A stretch of DNA of 49,039 nt from Triangularia verruculosa (taxonomy: Eukaryota; Ascomycota; Sordariomycetes; Sordariales; Podosporaceae): positions 1 through 49,039 of the forward strand of contig MU864055.1 in the NCBI GenBank assembly GCA_033296885.1, given 5' to 3'. Below the pieces are notes generated by a model, which saw only the letters and a list, made by a program, of their open reading frames with translations, was not told the DNA's origin and ran no database searches. Both the position numbers and the translations under genes were made by a program. Positions within the stretch are counted from its first letter, which is position 1. Each line of letters begins with the position of its first letter. Positions 20,701 through 30,450 of this stretch are shown here, one piece after another.

Positions 20701-22077
20701 ATGGCGGAGCCAACTAATACCCCCATGCCAGCGAGCACTCCGGTGCCGGCATCAACCCCGCGATCAAGCTCCCCGCTGCAGCGGTACTCTATCCCAAGCT
20801 TGACACCCAATGCAACCACAGCTACAATCCCCCTCTGGCCGTCAACAACCTCGTCACCAGACACCGCATCAAGGAAACCACAGCGGCCGATAGTATTGCA
20901 CATTGGCGACCCGATCAAGTACAACTTTGATACTTACGCCGAGTTCAGCGCCGCCTTTGAGGTTATCCGACCCCCTACCCCCGAGCGCGAAAGAAGCGAG
21001 TTCATCCGCGCCCTCAAGGAGAAGATATGGGGTGACTTCAGCGCCATATCCCGTCCGTTCTGGGGCACAGGAGGAGAGATGGGACGGTGGGATGCCGAGC
21101 TGATCGATCTGTTACCCCCGTCCGTCAAGATCTTTGCGAGTGCCGGTGCTGGCTTCGACTGGGCTGACACGAAGCTACTAGGAGAAAGAGGTGCGCTCTT
21201 TTTTTTCTCTCTCTCTTTCTGCCTCGCTGCTCTCTGATGTTGAGCTGACTGTCAACCAACAGGAATCATGTACTGCAACTCCGGGCTCGCTGCCGCAGAA
21301 GCAGTAGCGGACTTTTCCGTTGCGATGATCATCTCCACCTTTCGACATCTCCCTTGGTGTATGAACGCGGCTACGCTTCCTTACCTTTCGTCTTCAGGGT
21401 CGACAACAGTCGATGCGAAGAAAGCATTTCGGGAATGCCATGCGAGGGCCACGGCTGCGAGCCACAACCCGCGAGGACATACGCTAGGGTTGATCGGATT
21501 TGGGAATATTGGACAGCAAATAGCTGCTAAGATGGGGAGCTCGGCGTTTGGGATGAAGATTGCGTATTACGACGTTGTGAGGAAACCTATGGAGGTGGAA
21601 AAGGAACTGAACGCGACGTTCCATGATACGTTGGGAGGGCTGATGAAGGTGTCGGATTGCGTCGTATTATGTACACCAGCTTCTGCCGATGGGAGGCCGA
21701 TCATTACGGCCGAGACGTTAAGGTACTTGAGGCCAGGAACGAGGTTCGTGAATATTGCCAGAGGATCGCTGATGGATGAGGAGGCTTTGGCGGATGCGCT
21801 GGACAGTGGTGTGGTAGGGGCCGCGGCACTGGATGTTCACATGGACGAGCCACGGGTCAGTGAAAGGTTAGTCAAGATGGCAACAGGGTTGGAGTTTGAT
21901 GAGAGGGGGTATCATCCCGGGAGAGTAATGCTGACATGCCATAACGCGGGCGGGACGGTGGAGACGCATGTGGGTTTTGAAGAGTTGAGTATGAGGAATA
22001 TTTTGGCGGTTGTGAGGGATGGGAAGGAGGCGGTGACGCCCGTCAACTTGCATTGGTTGAGGGGGAAGACGACATGA
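20701..22077 (+). CDS. D-isomer-specific 2-hydroxyacid dehydrogenase
   Basis: Two exons: 20701-21190 and 21263-22077, with a 72-nt pyrimidine-rich intron (GTGCGC donor, GAGCTGACTG branch, CAACAG acceptor), giving 434 aa. The Rossmann motif GLIGFGNIG (G242-x-G244-x-x-G247) and the catalytic triad are all present: Arg330 in NIARGS, Glu359 in DVHMDEP and His390 in TCHNAGG. It therefore should reduce 2-keto acids to D-2-hydroxy acids with NAD(P)H; the closest style is the fungal glyoxylate/hydroxypyruvate reductase or D-mandelate dehydrogenase group. The first ~62 residues are a Ser/Thr/Pro-rich extension not needed for the fold. The only ATG of the 5' frame is used; codons before it include a GTG only. 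It lies downstream of, and in the same direction as, the Zn2Cys6 gene. Confidence 0.9.
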
Positions 22078-22442
22078 GGAGTTTGGGTTGTTGGCCGTTG
22101 AGCAAAGCGAATCTCATAGCCGCCGCATGTGTTGATGGGAATCGGGCCAGATTTCACCGGTGTCGTCGCGTCTCGGCGTAGGGAAAATGCAGACCGACGT
22201 AAGGATGTATCATGAAAGGAAGCAAATGGGTATATATACACCGAACCAGCCCCGGCTGTCCCCCGTCCTCAAAGGTTCTGTGCCAGTGACGCCCAAGAAT
22301 TACCGAAATGTAAATAGACATTGTAGACCGTCGAAGCAAACCCCATTTTTATCTCTACCCCCAACCAGAGCCCATATGTTACCATGCGTTGTCAACCGTC
22401 GTGATGCATATCAGCCACATAAATCCAAGCTGATGGTGTCTA
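22078..22442. other. Convergent intergenic region; no gene seen
   Basis: 3' ends of the dehydrogenase and the surface protein face each other here. No repeat or RNA gene seen. Confidence 0.4.
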
Positions 22443-23890
22443 CTACCGCCTGGATTCGCTCTCCCCGGGCATCTCAGCTGGATTCCCCCTCTGTCCCGTC
22501 ACGACACTGCCGCTGTCCAGTTCTGACCTAAACTGCTGTTGAGGTTGCGGGGCATATGGTTGATACTGGCCGGGAACAGCGAGCCCGACACCCTGGGGAG
22601 GGGGAGGAGGAGTGTACCCTTGCCCCTGCCCGTACTGCGAGTTATACGAGTCGGGCGTGGCATGCGGGTAAAGCCCTCCCGCGCCGTACTGCGGATAACC
22701 TTGTTGCATCTCGGGTGGTTTTGACGGGTCATATTGATACGAATACCGCGGGTCGGTCTGGTTGGGAGGTGTAATAGAATTGGCGAGGTAAGGCGTGTCT
22801 GAGCGAAGCGTCGAATTGCCAGGAAGGGAGAGGAACCCGGCTTGGTTTTGTTTCGGGGGAGAATAGGGTGGCATACCAGGGGTGGGGAAGGGGCTGTCGT
22901 TTGGAGGGACGGCGGTGTACGCTGGGTTGGTGGAGCGGGTGTACTGGATGTTGCTGGCTTTGTTGCGGCGGCGGATGAGGAAGAAGGCGATGCCTCCTGC
23001 GATGAGCGCGATGCCGGCAACCCCACCTACGATACCGCCGGCGATGGCTCCGGCGTTGACTGGGGCATTAACGGCCGGTGGAGCGTCGGTGTTGGTGGAG
23101 GTGGGGCTTGTCACAGTGGAGGACTCGGAGGTGGCGCTTGATGAGGTCGTCGACGTCGAGGTGCTGCGTGTTGAAGCTTCGAGTACGCTGAGCGGTACGT
23201 CAAGCATTGTCTGGACACCTGGTTTCGTGTGGCAGAGGTACATGCTCTGCGACTGCGGACCGGGCCACACAAACATTAAACATGCGGGCAGGGTCGAGCT
23301 TCGGCTAATCATTGGTTAGTCTCTGGTGTTCTTGTAAGTGAAATATTCGCGTTGCTTACCAGCATCCTGTGCGAGATCCTACTGATTTACACAGACCAGA
23401 CTTGGAAGCCTCGTAGTCGAGGCAAACGGTGAAGAAGGGGCCGACGGTTTCGCCTGAAGACACACAGCCGACCACATTCGCGGCATTGGTGGAGCAAGTT
23501 GATGATCGGCCACAGGTGTAAGGCGCAGCTAGAGGAATGCTGTTGTTAGAGAGACCTCGACGGGAAAAGAAAACATGGAGACATACAGGCATCGCTGTCA
23601 AACCAACCGCAAGTCCTAGAATTTAACCAGTTTGTGGTTTGCCGTTTCGCTTTAAGCCAATATTCGCTTCTTCTCATCAACTCAACAAAGTCGACATCTG
23701 ATCCAGAGTCGACGAGGGGGGCCTCGGTTGGCTTTGGCGACCACCCATTGACACTGTCCGGTCTTGAGGTAGCTGTGGCCCTGGGAAGACCGTATCCATG
23801 ACCATTATGAGGACTGTCTGGTGTCTGGCCCAACCATTCCGCATATCCCAGAGGGCAGAAGGCCAACACAGGCCACAGTAAGGCCTTCAT
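22443..23890 (-). CDS. Secretory single-pass membrane protein with Cys-rich ectodomain
   Basis: Three exons: 23890-23587, 23528-23360 and 23304-22443, with introns of 58 and 55 nt (both with CTAAC branch sites), giving 444 aa. The layout is: signal peptide (MKALLWPVLAFCPLGYAEW); ectodomain with about a dozen cysteines, including RTCGWFDSD, YTCGRSSTCSTNAANVVGC and PFFTVCLDYEA; a Ser/Thr-rich stalk; a transmembrane helix (AGAIAGGIVGGVAGIALIAG, then FFLIRRRNK as stop-transfer); and a Pro/Gln/Tyr-rich cytoplasmic tail. This resembles WSC/Mid2-like fungal wall sensors in architecture, but the Cys domain is not WSC. Proteins with this Cys pattern are widespread uncharacterised fungal membrane proteins. 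A role in surface sensing is inference. Confidence 0.85.
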
Positions 23891-25498
23891 GGCATCGAGG
23901 GTGTCTCCAACACCTGCGATATCCGCTGACTGAGAATTGTTGTGCCGAGCTGGAGGATGGCGTGAAGGATCCAGCAAGTTGGGTCGGTCGTGGCTCGAAG
24001 CTGCTGTATCGCCGGTTATAGACAGAACGGACGCAACATATCTCGCATCAAAGATAATTCTGTCAAGCTTTCAGGAAAAGTGAAAGCAAGGGGTGGGAAA
24101 ACAATTTGGGGCCTTCAAACACGAAAGCTTGCAGGATCAGATTGACACTGGTCGAGAAATGAGAGGGGTGTTGAAGATGAAGCGTTGGACGGGGGCCAGC
24201 TGCAGGCACTGAATCCTTGTTCTGTGTGGCTAAGCTGGGGCAGTCCCGAGAAGCTGGCGGCAACGTGCGGATGCTGTCAAGTGCAGGTTGGGCAGCTCGG
24301 TTTCTGGACCACCAAGCGAATGAGCTCTTCGGATTCCCAGGGCATGCTTGTCTTCCCATCCTCGACCTGGCTGGCCCGGTGCCACAGACAAACATATTTA
24401 GAGACAACAAAGAGGGGATAGGACGTCAAATAGTGCTGCGGACAGCCCTCTCAGCCTTTCGCAGATCTCTGCAGCGGCTTCCCGAATCCTTCTAATCCAT
24501 TTCGACTTTATTTACCCTAGCTGTCCCCGTCTTCTCCATGCTTTGGCTTCTTCCTGTCCGCCACATAGCAAGAATAGCGAGGTGTCTGTCCACTTAAAGT
24601 CGTGAGATACTCAGCCCCACGTGTAACGGAAAGTCACCCACCCAAGTTCAGCATGCAGTTCATCCGATGATGGGTACACCCATAGAGCCCACGTCCACTC
24701 ACAATCTTCTCTCATTGTCTGAACTCAACATCATGAGCTTTTGGCGACATGTTGAACAGTCGCGGTGAGATGTGGAAACGGTCAATGGGCGCGGGTATTA
24801 GGACTGTGGTTCCCTGAATTACTCGGAAACCACTAATAATTGCAAAGTGGAAATAATTATGGCCATGTTTGGCGTTGGTGATAGGGCGAAAGGGACGGTG
24901 AAGGACACTCTCTCTACCCCAGCGCGGGGTTGAGGAACACGCACACACGTGCCAAGGTTCCTCAGCATCTGAAACACGATGCACAGACATCATCTGATTG
25001 GCCAGTGAGAAACAGTCCCAGGCTTTGGGGACACAGACACGTGATAGGAACCGTTGAACAGCGCGCCAAAATGTTGACGGTGCCCTTCAACCAACGTCAT
25101 CGCTTCTTTTGCGACATCAGAGGCTCCAAACGGTTATTTGCGACATCACGATCAATGTTGAAGGGCTGTGTTGGAGAGGCTGCCATCGCATATTGAGTCA
25201 TGAAGCTCAAATCTTTTTGTGCAAGAATTACTTGTGTATTTCTTCCCCAGGACACAAAGTGAAGTCATGATTCCCTTCTTTGCATTTCTGCCCAAAAACA
25301 AGATCTGGCGCCATGCACTGGGCGCACCTGCAGCTCGCAGCGACACCATCAGCTCCCCACAACCATGAAATGCCCACATCTCGATGTTCTTTCCCCACCA
25401 TTCTTGACATTGCCAGCTGAAATATCACGAGAATAAAAACTGCGAACCACCCCTCCTGAGCAGAACTTTCTTTCTCATTCAAAAAGGTAACTGCCAAG
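23891..25498. other. Intergenic region, 1.6 kb; no gene seen
   Basis: It separates two divergent genes and holds both promoters. A 13-base match to the conserved 5S rRNA core near 24632 is isolated. No supported coding frame, tRNA or repeat. Confidence 0.4.
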
Positions 25499-26809
25499 AT
25501 GCCAAGCTCACTCAAGATCTCTCTCGCCAACAACGCCCCACCAGGCACGACCGTCTACGCCTACATCACCGGTCTCGCAATACAGCATTCCTCCCGCCGC
25601 GTCTTTGTAAAACAGGACAGCTCCCTCTACTTCCCATCCAACCCCAGCAAGATCCTGCAACCTCTGGAAGAAGACTGCACCATCGTCCTCAGCAACGACC
25701 CCAAAGCGCCAACCGTTGTGACGATCCCCCAAATAGCCGGTGGCAGGATCTGGTACAGCTACGATGCTCCGTTGACCTTTCTCCGAAACCAGGGAGGCCC
25801 AGGTGGAGGAGCAGCTCTGGTCGAGCCCTCAGTTCTGAACCCAACCGACCCGAACAACCAAGTCAACTTTGGCTTCTGCGAGTTCACCCTTGATCCCGCG
25901 CAGTTATTTGCCAATATCAGTTATGTGGATTTTGTGAGCGGGATTCCGGCTGGACTGACGCTGAAGGAGAGGAGCGGGAAAGTGCAGCATGTCAGCGGCA
26001 TGGCGGAGGATGGGTTGGATAGAGTTTGTCAGGGGCTTAGGGAGCAGACGAAGAAGGATGGTTGGCCTTGGGAGAAGCTCATTGTGATGAAGAAGGGGAG
26101 TAGTCAGGTTTTGAGGGTGCTCAGTCCAACACATGCGGGAGCGGCCGGTGTCAAATTTGACGGGTTCTTCGAGCCGTTAGTTGAAAGAGCTTGGAGGAAA
26201 TATGCCCACGGGCTTGATGGGGCTCACACGAACGGGCATGCTCCGGAGGCCAAGGAAAAGGACGGGAAGCGGCATAGGCTGTCAGCTATTTTCAAGGGTT
26301 TTAAAGAGATAAGTCACGAACAAAGTCAGCAGAGCAATGGGCCAAAAACAGGCTGCGAGATGCACATTGACACGCAAACGCCTATGGGAGTCCTCAGCGG
26401 ATGCATACCGAAGGGTAAAAACGAGCTCATTATTGGAGGAGAGGCGTTCTCAAAGCCTACCACGGCGGATATTTTGTGCTGCAACAGCGGGCCCTTCACC
26501 ACCGGGCCTTCACCGAAACGAAACGCTATCATCCCGAGACTGGCCGCTGCGTTCCAAAGAAGCTGCATTGCGGATATCATGCACCATCCTTCGCCCCCGG
26601 AGACATTTTACTGCTGCGAGCCGACGAACCACTACTGTCGCATTGTACACGAGTGCAACCTGGACGGCAAGGGATACGCGTTCGCCTATGACGACGTTCA
26701 ACCGGACAGTGGTGCCGACCAGAGTGGGAAGGTGAACGCCGGCGACCCGGAGGAGTTTATTGTTTCTATAGGTGGACGGGGAGCGTATGTGGGAGACAGG
26801 ATGCCTTGA
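25499..26809 (+). CDS. Glycoside hydrolase family 64 (endo-beta-1,3-glucanase)
   Basis: A single exon of 436 aa. Signatures of GH64 (thaumatin-like fold plus barrel) run through the protein: IAGGRIWYSYDAPLTFL, ALVEPSVLNPTDPN, FCEFTLDPAQLFANISYVDF, and at the C terminus PTNHYCRIVHECNLDGKGYA with YDDVQPDSGADQSG. Glu128 and Asp144 are 16 residues apart, the spacing of the acid/base pair known in bacterial GH64 laminaripentaose-producing enzyme, so catalysis is plausible. There is no signal peptide, so the protein is either intracellular or exported unconventionally. Residues ~241-284 form a Lys/His/Glu/Gln-rich insertion before the second half. The likely substrate is beta-1,3-glucan of the fungus's own or another fungal wall. 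Confidence 0.9.
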   Translation: MPSSLKISLANNAPPGTTVYAYITGLAIQHSSRRVFVKQDSSLYFPSNPSKILQPLEEDCTIVLSNDPKAPTVVTIPQIAGGRIWYSYDAPLTFLRNQGGPGGGAALVEPSVLNPTDPNNQVNFGFCEFTLDPAQLFANISYVDFVSGIPAGLTLKERSGKVQHVSGMAEDGLDRVCQGLREQTKKDGWPWEKLIVMKKGSSQVLRVLSPTHAGAAGVKFDGFFEPLVERAWRKYAHGLDGAHTNGHAPEAKEKDGKRHRLSAIFKGFKEISHEQSQQSNGPKTGCEMHIDTQTPMGVLSGCIPKGKNELIIGGEAFSKPTTADILCCNSGPFTTGPSPKRNAIIPRLAAAFQRSCIADIMHHPSPPETFYCCEPTNHYCRIVHECNLDGKGYAFAYDDVQPDSGADQSGKVNAGDPEEFIVSIGGRGAYVGDRMP

Positions 26810-27211
26810 GTCTCATGAATTGGGCTGTCACAGAGCGACAGGTGCATGATCGCGTGACATCTTGTTTGTTTGGGGTGTTTGGTTGGGCGGAGGCGAAGGA
26901 GACTTTGAATAGGTCGGGAGGCAAACTGACCTTTTCGGTGCGAAGAACGGTACAACGGATTTGGGATGTCGGTGAACTCTGACTTTAGCGGGGACTGATT
27001 CTTTATAAAGCTCGGATACTAGATATATACCTAGGAAAGATTTTGGGAATTGGTCATAAGCTGGGATGGGAAATGTTTATTTTGCTGTTTAGATTCTGTC
27101 ATTCAAACGTATAGGCATCTCATGTCTATTTCTGCGCGCGAGAAAGGCCACCCTCATCTCACTCCCCCTAAGCCCTTCTGCCCATCCCTTCAATCTTTTT
27201 CATTAAGATAT
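26810..27211. other. Convergent intergenic region; no gene seen
   Basis: Holds the 3' flank of the GH64 gene and of the frameshifted minus-strand gene. No coding frame supported. Confidence 0.4.
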
Positions 27212-27876
27212 TCATGTCGCGGAAACACGTTCCCGGGTGAACATTACATCGATATCTGTCCCCCACCACGGAGACGGTTCCGTAGCAGATACCTGGCCAC
27301 AAAAGTCCTCCTCCGTCACAGTAGGACCGTCTCCCGGGATCTCAGACGCCTCCAGAGCTACCCGCCCGTAACAAGGAGTCAGCTCCAGATTCCGGAACTT
27401 CTCCTTCATCATGTCAAATGTCGTACGTGTAATCCTCACACCTCAGCACATCCTCTATGATCTCACCCGTATTCACGTTCAATATCAAGTTACCGGTCTG
27501 TTTGCCAGGTGAAGAAGTCATCCGCCGGGTATCCACTCAGCTCCCTGTTGAACCACCATGACGTCCTTGGGTCGAGGGAGCTGTAGTCTATAAATATTGA
27601 TTTGTGCTCGTAATGCATTTCCCCGCCGAGATACGGCAGGTGTCTCGTCACTTTTAGGGCGTGGTAGGTTTTATAATCTGCCGAGACTCCAGCCTCGCGG
27701 GTGAGATGAGGCCAACCGCCTGGGGGTGGTATCTTAAGGTCGGAAGGGGCATGGTGGAGGGTTGTGAGGAATTTGTAAAAGTCGAGGAACATGGCGGCAT
27801 ATTCGGCCGGTGTGTAAGGGTACGACTCTAGTCGAGTTCCGGCATCAAGTGACAACGGGCGAGACGTCGAGGCCAT
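27212..27876 (-). pseudogene. Uncharacterised fungal protein gene with two +1 frameshifts
   Basis: Three consecutive frames together read as one natural protein of about 220 aa. 27876-27493 gives a 128-residue N-terminal part (ESYPYTPAEYAAMFLDFYKF, then HKSIFIDYSSLDPRTSWWFN). At 27492 one extra base shifts to NLILNVNTGEIIEDVLRCED. At 27419 one further extra base shifts to TFDMMKEKFRNLELTPCYGR, ending PSPWWGTDIDVMFTRER before a TGA. No donor/acceptor pair joins these segments sensibly; a GTAACT at the first shift has no suitable acceptor. It is either a recently decayed gene or assembly indels. If intact in the source, the product would stop at residue 128. I know of no function; the start ATG at 27876 fits the sequence. 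Confidence 0.6.
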
Positions 27877-28209
27877 TGCGAAGACTTTTGGTTTACCGGG
27901 GAAAGTGAAGGAAAGTGATGCAAAAGTAAACCCAAGCTATCAGACTGAATTTTTAGGGATAGTTAACATCAGCATTGGCACCATATGCCTGAGCGGTGGA
28001 GACAAGACAGGACAGGCAGTAGTGTGGGACTGTGGTTTAAGGATGCTTCGCATTGTATTGCATGAGCTAACAAGATTGCTCCAAGTCGAACAGGGCCTTG
28101 ATCCGTCAAGTAATACCAGTGATAGGCCTGTATCTCCCCGATAAACCGCTCCATAGTTCTGTTCGCAGCTAAGGCATGCTTATGGGATCATGTTTTACTG
28201 ATGCCAAGG
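27877..28209. other. Intergenic region; no gene seen
   Basis: Promoter side of the frameshifted gene and 3' flank of the F-box gene. No features supported. Confidence 0.35.
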
Positions 28210-28290
28210 CTATTCATCCTCATCCAGGTCCTCATCCTCATTCTCGTCCTCGTCCTCGTCCTCGTCCTCGTTCTCGTCCTCTTCAACCTC
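28210..28290 (-). repeat. GAGGAC-type microsatellite encoding the acidic tail
   Basis: On the + strand the sequence is a run of 'ctcgtc/ctcatc/ctcgtt' hexamers; read on the minus strand it encodes alternating Glu and Asp at the end of the F-box protein. Such trinucleotide-multiple repeats vary in length between strains. Confidence 0.8.
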
Positions 28291-29770
28291 TTCCGAGTCC
28301 ACCTCCATCTCAACATCCCACGTACCTCGATTATGTCTGCCGGGCCACCTGCATATCATTCTGTCGTTAATGGTCTGGATCAGAGCTTCGAAACTCATCC
28401 TGTCCGTCGTGCCCATGAACGAGCTGTGAGCCTCCAAGGTTGGGCTGTCACTTGACCTTTGGAAGGCAACTGATCCTGGGAAGTTCCCGGGGTCCAGGGA
28501 GCTGTGTTGTAGCTCACTCAATTCTAGCACCCTGAGGATCCCTCGTATCTTCTTCATGCTATTGAACAAGCCTTCCCAAGGATTCAGCTTTTCCTCCCGC
28601 TCACGTGTGGTGCCAAAGAGAATCACTCGCCTCATGCTCAAGTGCTCGAGTGTCGGACTGAATTTGGTGACAAGTTTGACAATGGTCCGGGCGGTCAAAT
28701 CCGCGTTTCCGATATCGAATCTTATGAGATTCGGGAACGGAATCGACTTCCTATCGACATCGCTGATTGGAGTATCCGACTCTGGGTGTGCGACCCATTT
28801 CAGAAGCATGGGACCTGGTTCCTGATCCATTGAAACTCGTGAAACATAATTAAAGTTGAGTCTCAACCACGAAACATTCCTCGCCATGGCGAGGAAGTCT
28901 TGGATCATGAAAGATTCGTAATTGATGCAGAGCGTCAGGTGCAACGTTTTGAGGTTGGCCAAGATCGGTGCCAGTTTCGGTTCGAGCCGACTAGGAATTG
29001 CAAACGCGTGATCAAACAGCCCCCAATTCCGGTGCCTCAAAAGAACCTCAATGCTGTTGGGTTGACGCTCGGATGTAGCCAGAGCTGCAGTGATTGCCGT
29101 AAAGATCTGTGTAGGATAGGTATCGTATAATCCGCTTGAGGAAGCCGTGGCATTTACGGCCACGCCTGTGGACTCTCTCAGCATTCTTGAACCATAACTC
29201 CGCCACTCCGCGTTGACGCCATCTCGATTTCGAGTTCTGGAGTAAAAGTCGCGAAGATCGATAACCTCTAGGTTAGGGAGCGCTGAGAAGGCCTCAGCGA
29301 GCATATCTCGCAACAGGCCCGTACTCAGCAAGTTGGCTTGGTCCGCATGGGCGCGCCGGAAGTTTTGCCTCTTTTGCGGATCAGTGGGCTGTTGATATCC
29401 GTGGATCTCAGCGAGTCTATCCGTACAAATGATAACACTACGCATCATGATGTTAGTGGCTAGGCTTGGGAAGTATGGCGTAGCCAAGCACCTACTGCTT
29501 CAAAAAGGGCGAAAGGCTGTGGTGGTTGGAGATATCAATCAAAGCCTGTAGGCTCGGCGTCGAGACCATGAACTGTTTCTTGCGGAAGAATTCGTGGGCG
29601 AAGAAATTGAACAGGTTCCTTTCAATCACCCTGCAAGTCAACCTGACATTGCTGAGGTCGACAGTAGGGACAAAACGTGTGATCCGAAGAAGGACCTCGA
29701 CGGGCATCCGGGCAAGGGCAGAATCGTCCTGAGCATTCATGGCGGCGTCTGGGGTTGCGGCGGGGTTCAT
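28210..29770 (-). CDS. F-box protein with acidic C-terminal tail
   Basis: Two exons: 29770-29496 and 29437-28210, with a 58-nt intron (GTAGGT donor, CACTAACATC branch, GCGTAG acceptor), giving 500 aa. The F-box spans residues ~20-62 (LARMPVEVLLRITRFVPTVD, then LSNVRLTCR). The remainder contains leucine-rich, irregular repeat-like segments (LPNLEVIDLRDFY, NLKTLHLTLCINYESF, NLIRFDIGNADLTARTI, LEHLSMRRV) as in many fungal F-box proteins, which recruit substrates to SCF ubiquitin ligases through Skp1. The C terminus is an almost pure Asp/Glu run of about 30 residues, encoded by a GAGGAC-type microsatellite at about 28210-28290. The start is the first ATG in frame; the open frame extends upstream without one. 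Confidence 0.85.
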
Positions 29771-30450
29771 GTTGCCGTTGAGCGCGCGCACCAACTGCGC
29801 ATGATATTTGGATTGACGACACAGGGAACTGCGTGCCCTTTTTCTTTTGGTGCAATAAAAGGTTCTGTGTTGCCCATGATCAGGCAAGTGACGGTTGTTG
29901 CCTACCTACCTCTGGTCCCTCCGCACGAGTTTTTGTGGGGCTGTTTAGGCAGGCGGGGGTTTGTGGGACTGCCTTCCACACCATCACGCCCAGGACCACG
30001 TATCGGTCGCCTGTTAATGATCTTTTCGGGCTTTTTCCTATCTTTCAACTGTTATCAACCATTCTTAAAGCCTATCCATCATCTCTTCAAGGCAATGGAT
30101 GTACATACAACTGCTTTGCGGCGCTAGCCTTTTTCTCCAGTGCCTGGACATCCAACAGACATGGATGATGAAGTTGCAGGTGGTTGCAAACACAAGAACC
30201 TGGCAACGCAACATCAATTTTAGCGGTATAGGTAGTCAACATGTGTCTCTACCATTTTGAAGGTGGGATCAGATGAGAGAGGATCGCAAATCACCTTGAA
30301 AATACCCAATGGGTGACAATAAAGGATGAGATTTTATGTGGGAAAACCGATTGAAATTTAGTAACAATCGTTTGGGTATTGACAGATCAATGGAAAACAA
30401 AGCGTGGAAGCAGTAGGTAGTCAGAATTACCAGCATGAACCTTTGGTCTC
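29771..30450. other. Intergenic region, 0.7 kb; no gene seen
   Basis: Upstream of the F-box start and downstream of ADE8. The frame upstream of 29770 stays open to 29887 without ATG and has no recognisable sequence. No other feature. Confidence 0.4.

Noticed and set aside
10420..22077. Secondary-metabolite cluster suggested by oxidoreductase, regulator and dehydrogenase
   Set aside because: No polyketide synthase, NRPS, terpene synthase, prenyltransferase or transporter is present, and a housekeeping-type tRNA and a HET gene lie between the candidates.
22842..23319. Two + strand open frames opposite the surface-protein gene
   Set aside because: Antisense shadows of the Ser/Thr stalk and TM coding region; no start context or motif of their own.
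24625..24650. Similarity to the conserved 5S rRNA segment (gtcacccacccaa)
   Set aside because: Only about 13 bases match; the flanking 5S sequence and internal control regions are absent.
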